From: Gigantopelta aegis
Lineage: Eukaryota; Mollusca; Gastropoda; Neomphalida; Peltospiridae
Reading direction: 5' to 3'
NCBI RefSeq assembly: GCF_016097555.1
Contig: NC_054706.1
Coordinates: forward strand, 22,868,478-22,932,477
Length of the DNA: 64,000 nucleotides
Of this stretch, positions 55,571-64,000 are shown piece by piece. A program made the translations under genes and the position numbers. How positions within the stretch are numbered: position 1 is the stretch's first letter; every line of letters starts with the position of its first letter. The notes beneath the pieces are model-generated. The model searched no databases and was not told the origin of the DNA. It was given only the letters and a program-made list of their open reading frames with translations.

Positions 55571-56939
55571 TTATAATGTTACAATGTTTTAAAATGCTAT
55601 TATATAAATACACACATCCTCCTCTCTCTGACATCAACCTCCCCTCCTATCCCGGACTTAGTCACTGGCGAATGTCAGGGATAGGTGTCACTCACTCTGA
55701 CATCAAGCCAAAGAGAAAAACAAAAACAAAACATCGCAAAAAATATTTGGATCACATGTGTAGATATAGTGCAGCCATGACCTTGCAATACTATTCGGTC
55801 GAACTTGACCACCTGCCAGAACTGGTTTAGATACACAAAATCTTAAGTGGAACAGAAACCGGTTTCAAAACGATCATGGTGGATCATGTTTGTGACAGAA
55901 GCGAATGATTGTCGGAAGGCAAACAACAAATAACTGTTCTCATCAATGCAGAGCTGAACGTTAATGACGTTTGTGATTTTTATATTAACACTGTACGCAT
56001 TTAGTATCCATTGTTATGTTGTCATGTTTCACAATAATGCACGGGCCACGTTATGTCAATACTTTTCGTTTTTAGAACCACACATTCTTAGATTCTACGT
56101 CGCTTCGGAGTTTCAATAACCCGAAGCAACTTTTGGCCGCTAAGTCAGCAACATAACATTTATGTTTATTCACACGTTCACACTTATATTGTTTAGTTCA
56201 CAAAGATAAAATCGTTTTAAACGTAAAGGTAATAAACCCATTTAATGCATATTGAGCATGGTACATTTGTAAATAATTTCAGGGTAGGACTTTCCTTTGG
56301 CACTGTCGTGTAAAAATAACATTATAAATACTGGGATCAGGCTAAAACGGAACCATTTTGGTTGGCGAAAACGGAACCGATTGTGGCTATAACGGCACCT
56401 ATCTGTATTGGCTAAAACGGAACCACACATAATAGAGGGGGGAGGGGGAAATCATGATTTAGGTTTGTTGCCGAATAAAGCTGGTCAAAATCGTATTATT
56501 CAACATGTGAAACTAATTGTTAATCCCCATCACCGATTCCGTCTAGCCGGAGTGTCGCAGACAAAACATCAAAGCTCACGGTGTTCACTGCACAGCTTGC
56601 TTGGTTAAGTACACAACAATCGATTGCTTGTTTTGTAAATAAATAAACATCATTTTACTTTATTACATCTGACTTCCTTCATGAGATCTGTTAGTTGTTG
56701 CTGTGTTTAAAAAGGTAATAGAGTAAATTAGTGCCTTCAGTACAACTGTTATTTTTAGCTTGAGCACATGCTAAGATTATGCTTGACATCACTAATCGAG
56801 GCCCTACTTGGAATAACAGTCAATAGATATTTTGATAATCAAATGCTCCCAATCACAAGTTTCTCAAGTATCCACCAAAAGAGAGGAAATTCGTAACCAG
56901 TATCACAGCAATGCTAATCCAAATAGAAACGGCAGAGAA

Positions 56940-57091
56940 CAGGAAAAGTAGCAAATGTTGAGGGGGCCCTTTCTGAGTGGTTTGCGAATGCCCGACTGAA
57001 AGATATGCCGTTATCTCGGCCAATTTTAACTGAAATGGCAAAAGAACTAGCGAAAATATTGAAAGTGGATAACTTCAACCTGACAAGCTGA
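56940..57091 (+). pseudogene. CENP-B/pogo-type helix-turn-helix fragment
   Basis: A short frame reads VANVEGALSEWFANARLKDM, then PLSRPILTEMAKELAKIL and a stop. It matches the pattern of the HTH_CENPB domain (E-aL--WF--aR---ipiSgpil-ekA-e-A--l) of pogo/Tigger transposases and related host proteins. Codons further upstream (about 56856-56939) also fit but contain a stop. It has no catalytic domain. It lies inside the foldback element, so it was either captured by it or is the remnant of a pogo element that landed there. Confidence 0.55.
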
Positions 57092-57465
57092 ATAGTTGTT
57101 ACTTTTATTTATTTTGTTCGCCTATTTATTTATTTATAAAAAATATTTACATCTATAATGGAGATATTTGCATGTGCATGTTTAAAAAAAAGAGCAAAAA
57201 AAAGCACTTTACACACCAATTTGACTGAAGCCAGTCTAGTACTGTGTCAGCTTCATAAATAGGTCATCTCTGCAGTGAAACAAAGGGCCCTATGGGCAAC
57301 CTAGGGAGACACCCTACAGCACCAAGACGGTCATAATAAAGAGCCACTTTCGGAATACTTAAAGCAAAACCTATTGGCTCTCTTCACTATTTCAATTAGA
57401 ATGACCATCAAAATTGCGCCAAATTTCCTTCATGTAAACGCGCACCTCTTCCTCTTTGACATAAT

Positions 57466-57715
57466 CCTACGGGACTTTCAAAATTCCATAGCACCAAATA
57501 CCCCCCGCCTGTCACCAACATTGGACTGCTGGTGCTCCCTTGCACTTGCCAGTGCAGGCGTTCCCTCTCTACTACCCTCCCCCAACTCTTTCCTGTCCTG
57601 GACAGAGGGAACCGGCCAAGGCCGGTCCCTGTGACCAGGATAGGCGTGTGCTACAACAGCTTGCTCTGAATGTGCACGTAAATCTCTTTGTCATTGTCAT
57701 TGTCATTAGTGAAAC
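57466..57715 (+). mobile_element. SINE-like repeat (family D) with TGTCAT tail
   Basis: Homologous to 36736-36985. It ends in a TTGTCA repeat (about 57688-57708), which looks like a retroposon tail. Confidence 0.7.
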
Positions 57716-58686
57716 AAAGTTGCTATGCTAATTAGTTCTCAATGGATAGCAGCTCTCCACATTGGGAGGCTGTGCGTTAAGTAAACAAGTAAGGGGATCC
57801 GGTTAGTCATAGATCTTTTTTCTCTTATATAATAGCCTACAATTAAACTCAAAATATAATGGTTTGGAGGCTTGGGACTTCTTATCAAGTTATATAAAGT
57901 TGTCATCAAAGGCAACTAACAAAGTTCATTAAAAAGTGTATGCCTTATATGCCTTAATTTTGGTTTTGATTTCGGTGCCGTTTTAGCCATCGATTTTGGT
58001 GCCGTTTTAGCCAACGCAGGTTCCGTTTTGTCCACATATTTTAGTGCCTTTTTAGCCAACACAGGTTCGGTTTTGTCCAATTTGGTTCCGTTTTCGCCTG
58101 GGGCCGTTTTGGCACAGTTCCGTTTTCGCTATAACCCATAAATACTTATAGTAAATAGAGTTGGGGTTAGTAACAGTGCCAAAGGAAAGTCCTTCCCAAA
58201 AGACTTCAAACTGATAATCACCTAGTAGGGGCACTTAATAATTAATTACGATCTGTTTTGTTTTAATTATGTACCCTCAAATTATTTTTTGCAGAAAGCC
58301 TGATGGGCCTAAGTTATGTTTTGACAGGATCATGAGGATAGCCTTGTGAATGACATACATTATAAAAACTAGTGATAGGTTTTGACAAAAATTTTGTGTT
58401 GCGATACAGGAATCTGAATTGCAATACGTACCACAATATATTGCGAAGACCAATCCTCAATTATTAGAATTTATAAAGTGCTCTGACTTCATGTTCATTA
58501 ATTTTGTATAACTTAATAAAATGATAGACCAGTCAATCAAGACTCATTTTGAACAAGTGAAACTATTATTTGTTTTTTTTTGTTTGAAAATGTAATACAT
58601 GTGATTAACACAGGTACTAAATAAAATAAGCGCAATATGCTGATACATCGAGAAAAAACACACTATACATATTGTTAAAAATTTCA

Positions 58687-59068
58687 ACCAGCCTCGGTGG
58701 TGTCGTGGTTATGCCATCGGATTTCAGGCTGGTAGGTACTTGGTTTGTATCCCACCTGAGGCAATGGGGGATTTTTCATTCCAGTACCGGCTCCAACCCA
58801 GAGTGAGTGCCCCACTAGGCTCAATGGATAGGTGTAAGGCCACATACACAGAGTTTCACCCACTTTATGGGTGCGATTATGGGTGTGTCTCCCGAGTGTA
58901 TGACCCCACATGGAGGATGATTACCCGGCATGCACTGCAGGTTCTGTGTACCCCGGGCTCGGGCGATACCGAGATAGTTCAACTGATAGCAAGCATTGAG
59001 CACGGCCCTTTCAAGTAGTCCCATACCAAAATGAAAATACTGCGGCTTCACCATTCGTCTCATCATCA
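58687..59068 (+). mobile_element. SINE with family A head and an unrelated body
   Basis: The head (GCCTCGGTGGTGTCGTGG, B-box-like TTTGTATCCCACC) and the GGCTCAATGGATAGGTGTAA linker are family A. From about 58845 the body (ACAGAGTTTCACCCACTTT onward) has no match elsewhere in the window. It probably ends at the TCATCATCA stretch near 59060. Confidence 0.7.
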
Positions 59069-59237
59069 TTTATGTTTATAATGTCCAAAAAACTAAAAAT
59101 GTTTTTGTCTCTGTGTTAAATGTTTGTGGCGTTGTTTTGTTTTGTTTTTAAAAAAATAATAATACTTTTTTTTAATTGTGGTATACTGGTTATACAGTGC
59201 ATCTTTAATAAAAACTTTTAATTTTTTTTATTTACAG

Positions 59238-59653
59238 CATCAGGTGTTTACCATGTGGAGGTCCAAGCTTTGGAGACCTGTGTTAACCACTGGACTAAAG
59301 AAATCGCTACGGTCTGCACTGCAGGCAGCACCATGTTGTCAGCGGTCTTGTTTACACAGTTCAGTAAACAAGTTAAGGAGACCACTGACTCTCCAAAGGA
59401 GTGTAACATTCTGGAGTGACCTTAGACATGGGCAGCAGTGTTGGACATTTGTGGTGCCACTGCAGTTGCCATTGGTTGCATCTAAATCTGGCTTTGTGAT
59501 TCCAACTGCACAGATACATTTTACATCTTGGGAGTTTGCCAGAAAAAAGACTTATTCCAATTTCGGTCATAAGACTAAACCAGTGTCAAAGCTTTCAATG
59601 GTATATGGCACTTTTCTTGGAGTTGCATTGGTCCTGTTTTTTGGATTTGATAT
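59238..59653 (+). CDS. MICU1: MICU1 first coding exon
   Basis: Acceptor TTTATTTACAG, ATG at 59253 ([15 protein letters not shown]), donor GTAAGT. Fifteen bases of 5' UTR precede the ATG. Confidence 0.9.
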
Positions 59654-62600
59654 GTAAGTTTACAGGTCACAAGAGGCCAAAATGTAATATTAGCAGGGAT
59701 AGCTCTGAGTGAGCAGACAATTTCACCAAATTATCTATTAAACTTAATAAATTGCAGAAACACAGTTATCTTCTAACAAAATATCAATTATTACATAAAA
59801 TTATTTCGCCAATTTAAAGTAAATTTCGCAATATTTTTTCAAAATTTGCAATTGGCGAATGTTTAACCTGCAATCATACATAGATCCTAGACCATTCTTT
59901 ACAAGGATCAGAATTAATTTTGTGGATTGGGAAGTAATCTTTGCTTCTTAAATATGACTGGAAGCAAATGTTAGAACTTGAGAAGCAGTTTTAGAAATTA
60001 GTCTTGAAATCAGATTCATAATGTATGTTATGGTACTTTCTTTAATAAGAATCTGGAAGGCTTGAGATACATGCACAGATTAAAATTATGATTTAAAATT
60101 TATTACAGTGTACATGTAAATCATACTTTAACAAATTACATGAGAAAACAAACCTATGTAATTTCAAGCATAACATAATTACTGGCATTGATGATATAAT
60201 TTACATCTTTTCAACCCCTGCAATTAAGAAAATCTACCGGCCTCGGTGGCGTAGTGGTTAGGCCATCGGTCTACAGGCTGGTAGGTACTGGGTTCGGATC
60301 CCAGTCGAGGCATGGAATTTTTAATCCAGATACCGACTCCAAACCCTGAGTGAGTGCTCCGCAAGGCTCAATGGGTAGGTGTATACCACTTGCACTGACC
60401 AGTGATCCATAACTGGTTCAACAAAGGCCATGGTTTGTGCTATCCTGCCTGTGGGAAGCGCAAATAAAAGATCCCTTACTGCTAATCGGAAGTGTAGCCC
60501 ATGTAGTGGCGACAGCGGGTTTCCTCTCAAAATCTGTGTGGTCCATAACCATATGTCTGATGCCATATAACCGTACATAAAATGTGTTGAGTGCATCGTT
60601 AAATAAAACATTTCTTTCTTTAAGAAAATCTCTACGGCAAAAAGGACATGACATGGACAAAAATAATCTAATATAGTCAGTCCATAGCAAAAACGCGTCA
60701 CGGAGAATTAAAAACGTCACGGCATTGGCTATTAATTGTCATGGGAAATTACTATTCTGAGAGTGTTTTTCCAACAGTTTAAAGTTATTGTGTCCCACAA
60801 CTGCAATCCTATGAGATACAGACTTTTTAGTTTTTTATTGGATTTCATCATGCAGTTTTCACAAAGTAGATTTGATTTGATCTGATACGCTGAAAAATTA
60901 CATTTATTTAAATATAGTACAGATTCTTCAGCGTTTTAAAGACCATTTCAGCTTTTATTTTTAAATGGGTATCACATACATGCATTTAGAATTATACTGG
61001 TTCAAAACATTTATCCATGCGAGGTAATATTAACTTAGATGTGATAAGTAATGCACATTGGATATTAGGCCGCCATTTCACATCTCTTTAATATGCACAA
61101 CACTATTACACATAACACAAGATGGCATTTGGAATTATAAAGGCAAACATATTTTTTCATTTAGGGCAATATTAACTTAGATGTGATAAGTAATACACAT
61201 TGGATATTAGGCCGCCAGTTCACATCTCTTTAATATGCACAACACTATTACACATAAAACAAGATGGCATTTGGAATTATAAAGGCAAACATATTTTTTC
61301 ATTTAGGGCAATATTAACTTAGATGTGATAAGTAATGCACATTGGATATTAGGAAATATACTGGTAAAAACCATTTGGATCAGTATTATAACTGAGATGT
61401 GATTTTTCAGTTTTTCCTTAATTGCTGAATGGCTTAGAGTGGATGCTGCCTCACCTGAGGTTGAAGGTCAGAATGAGAGTATCATGAAGGATAAAGAAAA
61501 CGAAAATCCAAAGAAGAAAAAACAAAGAATTGGATTTCGGGATCGAAAGGTACTTTAAGTATAGTGTAGGACACAATTAGGGCTGTCACGTGTACATGTT
61601 TAAACAGTATCGTTTCGTTTAGGCCATCTAAACATTGATTAAACTTGTAAACGTTTAAAAACGAAAATATCATGTGTTATATATGACTGGTCATTATATT
61701 TTTTTCTCATTTTTGTTAATAAGTAAATAATATATAGTTGTTTAATAATAAACAAAAGGTATCTAGTACTTTCAGTTTTAAAATAATTGCAGTATATATA
61801 TTTTTAATTCCATTGGGGGACCTGCCTCGGTGGCGTCGTGGTAGGCCATCGGTCTACAGGCTGGTAGGTACTGGGTTCGGATCCCAGTCGAGGCATGTTA
61901 TTTTTAATCCAGATACCGACTCCAAACCCTGAGTGAGTGCTCCGCAAGGCTCAATGGGTAGGTGTAAACCACTTGCACCGACCAGTGATCAATAACTGGT
62001 TCAACAAAGGCCATGGTTTGTGCTATCCTGCCTGTGGGAAGTGCAAATAAAAGATCCCTTGCTGCTAATCGGAAGAGTAGCCCATGTAGTGGCGACAGCG
62101 GGTTTCCTCTCAAAATCTGTGTGGTCCTTAACCATATGTATGACGTCATATAACCGTAAAATAATGTGTTGAGTGCGTCGTTAAATAAAACATTTCTTTC
62201 TTTCCATTGGGTTTTTTTTAAAGGTAGCTATGATTTTTATTTTTCTCAAAATGTTGTTTTTAAACATAAAATTCTTTAGCTATATGTCATATATTAACTA
62301 TTTTTCAAGTATCTATGTCATATCGTGAAATATGCAGTTTTATTAACTGTTATCCAGGAAATACTCCAATGTGTTGTCACATTCAGATAGTCATAGTACT
62401 ACATTCAATAATATTCGCGACTCGCGATTGACAATTTTATGTTAAACTATGATGTATTCAGTTTAATTGGCGATAAAATCAACTTAGTCCAAAAATTAAA
62501 CAAAAAAAGAAAGAAAAAGGAATAAAGGAAAAAAAAAGGACAAAAGCTTGTTGAACGAAGATTTTAAGTGAAAGTTAATATACTTCATTATTCAACCCTG

Positions 62601-63374
62601 CATGATTTCTGTAAAGTTGAAGTATGGTATACATGTTTAAGAAACAATTATCATATAGACCTACTGTATTATTCCTAGTAATTTTGTGTGTTGTATCTAC
62701 AATGATCACACTTAGTTACTAGATAGTTAAATATATGGCCGTTTAAACAATATCGTTTCGTTTAATAGGTTCCGTTTAAATGTTTACGAAATTTTGTAAA
62801 GAGAACAGCCCTAGTGCCTAGACACAAGGAATTGCAACCCCCCCCCCCCACAAAACCCCCAAATAAAACAAAAATCACTAGTTTTGGATGAAAGTAAGGG
62901 GTTTTTAGTTTCCAAAGAACATACTTTTTCCGTTTAACGTAGAAATCTGTATTCTCCTTATTTGAAATGTCTTGCCTGGAATTAATATCAGGAGAGCAAT
63001 GGATTGTTCTCATGTTATTTCTAAATGAAATGGCCTATAGTATATGACCGCATAATAATGACTTTGGAAAATATCTTAACTGCATGACCTGGGGGACTAG
63101 AATAATTTGTATTGTATTCATCCCCAGCAAGTTCTACTCCCCTAGCCCTGGAGTAAGGGAACGAGTGTTAGTTTCAACGTCTGATGTCTTGGCCTATGGT
63201 TTCGGTTTCAGATCATTGGATACGAGGACCGCATTCGAGCGTACTCCACGCCCGACAAGGTTTTCCGCTATTTTGCCACTTTGAAGGTTCATCAGCAGAA
63301 TGGAGAGTGGGAGGTATTCATGACTCCCGAAGATTTTGTCAGGTCCATCACTCCAGGTTTGAAACAACCAGAAG
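59238..63374 (+). CDS. MICU1: Mitochondrial calcium uptake 1 (MICU1), first three coding exons
   Basis: MICU1 is the EF-hand regulator that gates the mitochondrial calcium uniporter from the intermembrane space. Exons: 59238-59653 (ATG at 59253), 61411-61549 and 63212-63374, joined in phase. Exon 1 has a Ser/Arg-rich mitochondrial presequence and a transmembrane-like [17 protein letters not shown] segment at about residues 119-135. Exon 2 is acidic, then basic ([15 protein letters not shown]), the polybasic region known in MICU1. Exon 3 has [20 protein letters not shown] and [13 protein letters not shown], which are diagnostic. The EF hands lie beyond the window. An acceptor just before the ATG exon (TTTATTTACAG) implies a non-coding 5' exon upstream. 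The third donor appears to be GC rather than GT. Confidence 0.95.
59694..59870. mobile_element. Diverged GCTAGC-family MITE
   Basis: Left end CAGGGATAGCTCTGAG and interior AAAATATCAATTATTACAT and ATTGGCGAAT match the family; the right end is decayed (TTTAACCTG). Confidence 0.65.
60238..60619 (+). mobile_element. Full-length family A SINE, 14-bp TSD
   Basis: Flanked by the exact 14-mer TTAAGAAAATCTAC (60224-60237 and 60620-60633). Head, core and A-type tail ending TTTCTTTCTT are complete. In MICU1 intron. Confidence 0.93.
61023..61352 (+). repeat. 142-bp tandem repeat, about 2.3 copies
   Basis: AATATTAACTTAGATGTGAT starts at 61026, 61168 and 61310, giving a period of 142 bp. Copies differ at only a few positions. 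Located in the MICU1 intron just before the second coding exon. Confidence 0.9.
61411..61549 (+). CDS. MICU1: MICU1 second coding exon
   Basis: Acceptor GTGATTTTTCAG, donor GTACTT. One base completes the Ile codon from the exon before; the reading continues [16 protein letters not shown] and ends phase 0 after FRDRK. Confidence 0.92.
61818..62203 (+). mobile_element. Full-length family A SINE, 8-bp TSD
   Basis: Flanked by CCATTGGG (61810-61817 and 62204-62211). Nearly identical to the copy at 60238. In MICU1 intron. Confidence 0.9.
62212..63211. other. MICU1 intron remainder
   Basis: AT-rich; a C tract at 62839-62847. The stretches near 61590-61660 and 62735-62800 share CAATATCGTTTCGTTT and GTTTAAA blocks and may be the ends of one insertion. 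Confidence 0.4.
63212..63374 (+). CDS. MICU1: MICU1 third coding exon, probable GC donor
   Basis: Acceptor GGTTTCGGTTTCAG. Encodes [16 protein letters not shown] to LKQPE plus one base. The following bases GCAAGT fit a GC-AG intron donor (AAG then GCAAGT). Confidence 0.9.
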
Positions 63375-64000
63375 GCAAGTAGGAGTATATAACCTCTTTT
63401 TTTCTAGGATGTGTAACATATTAATTTATAAATAAAAAAACATTTTTAGCATAATAATTAGTCATACATTAGCGCTGCAGAAAGTACTAGTCCGCTTGTG
63501 AAATGAGAGTGAAAATTCTGACTGATGAGTTGAAGAAACATAACCTAATTTTTTTGATTAAGCAAAAAAACCATTTATTTTAAGTGTGATTGTTTTTCTG
63601 TATACTTTATAATCTTGTTTCACTCAGTTTAAATTAGGTCAGCATAGAGAACAATATCTGTAATAAAAAGGAAATTTTCTTCAGGGAAACCCCATCCCCC
63701 CCAAAAAAAAGCACCTCAAATTTTCTGTTTTTGTCTAAATATTTATTATTATTGTCAAAATGTCATTAGAGTTGTCTTATCTGTTTGATAATAATTTGGT
63801 CAGTTTAATAGGGTGTACTGACATTTTTTACCTTTGCACAACCAGCAGAAATTACTTACTATTTGATAGGTTTTGATAATATTTTTCAAATTCGTCCAAC
63901 ATCCAGTATAAATAAGTCGAGAACAATTATTCAGTTTTCCAAGAGGTTACCACATAATGAAGAACGTAGAGAACGGTACTTTGTTCTCCAAATTTTGTTT
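63375..64000. other. MICU1 intron running off the window
   Basis: No further MICU1 exon was recognised before the window end. Confidence 0.5.

Larger units (their letters stand above)
56333..58137. mobile_element. 1.8-kb foldback element carrying a gene fragment, 9-bp TSD
   Basis: The arms consist of repeated units around GGCTAAAACGGAACC (left 56340-56428; inverted at right 57970-58130). Outer ends are GGGATCAGGCTAAAACGG and CCGTTTTCGCTATAACCC. ATAAATACT is exactly duplicated (56324-56332 and 58138-58146). The flanks, once joined, form a short hairpin (56282-56306 pairs with 58172-58197), so it landed in a small palindromic repeat. Inside are a CENP-B-like fragment (56940-57091) and a SINE-like repeat (57466-57715). 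The duplication length suggests the MULE superfamily. Confidence 0.82.

Noticed and set aside
60238-60310. tRNA gene
   Set aside because: A- and B-box-like motifs are present, but the segment is the head of a SINE and does not fold as a full tRNA.

Overview
This is an animal nuclear DNA window, most likely from a marine mollusc and probably a gastropod. The evidence is spliced host genes with GT-AG introns, strong AT bias, dense tRNA-derived SINEs of a style I associate with gastropods, and many Tc1, hAT, pogo and piggyBac-type DNA transposons. The species cannot be named from the sequence alone. There is one 200-base run of N (22441-22640).

Host genes. Four conserved genes are supported exon by exon. 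(1) MRPL12, the mitochondrial ribosomal protein bL12m, lies on the minus strand (29644 down into the N gap). Four exons are visible; the first exon was not found and the C-terminal end is hidden in the gap. (2) TMA16, a 60S-biogenesis factor, lies on the plus strand (33811-34320) as one open exon. (3) PCNA, the DNA sliding clamp, is complete on the minus strand (53825-42446) in six exons that splice in phase to 261 residues. Two E2F-like sites and an inverted CCAAT box lie about 180-230 bp upstream of its start. (4) MICU1, the gatekeeper of the mitochondrial calcium uniporter, lies on the plus strand from 59238. Its first three coding exons are present and the gene runs off the window. A possible fifth locus, a decayed trypsin-like protease exon near 12.4 kb, is weak.

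Layout. 1-2.4 kb: two Tc1-type transposons, one cut by the window edge and one decayed. 4.5-7.1 kb: a SINE, then an integrase-bearing fossil split by a later insertion. 9.3-12.2 kb: an L1/Tx1-like LINE interrupted by a 670-bp hAT-like element. 15-22 kb: MITEs and SINEs. 22-30 kb: MRPL12, with introns full of SINEs and a large foldback element. 31-34.7 kb: an hAT-like element, a piggyBac deletion derivative and TMA16. 34.8-36.4 kb: an hAT-like element with 5-bp target duplications. 38-39.5 kb: an intact Tc1 transposon. 42.4-53.8 kb: PCNA, whose introns hold a three-level nest of elements and another Tc1 copy. 54.8-58.2 kb: a LINE fragment and a second foldback element carrying a CENP-B-like helix-turn-helix fragment. 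59.2-64 kb: MICU1 with two clean SINE insertions and a 142-bp tandem array in its introns.

The host genes do not form an operon or a single pathway: two are mitochondrial (MRPL12, MICU1), one is ribosome biogenesis and one is replication. The most notable material is the mobile DNA. It includes two foldback elements with tandem-repeat arms and 9-10 bp target duplications, a family of short hAT-like elements with 5-bp target duplications, a modular SINE set that swaps heads, cores and tails, and several insertion sites where the empty site can be read directly.
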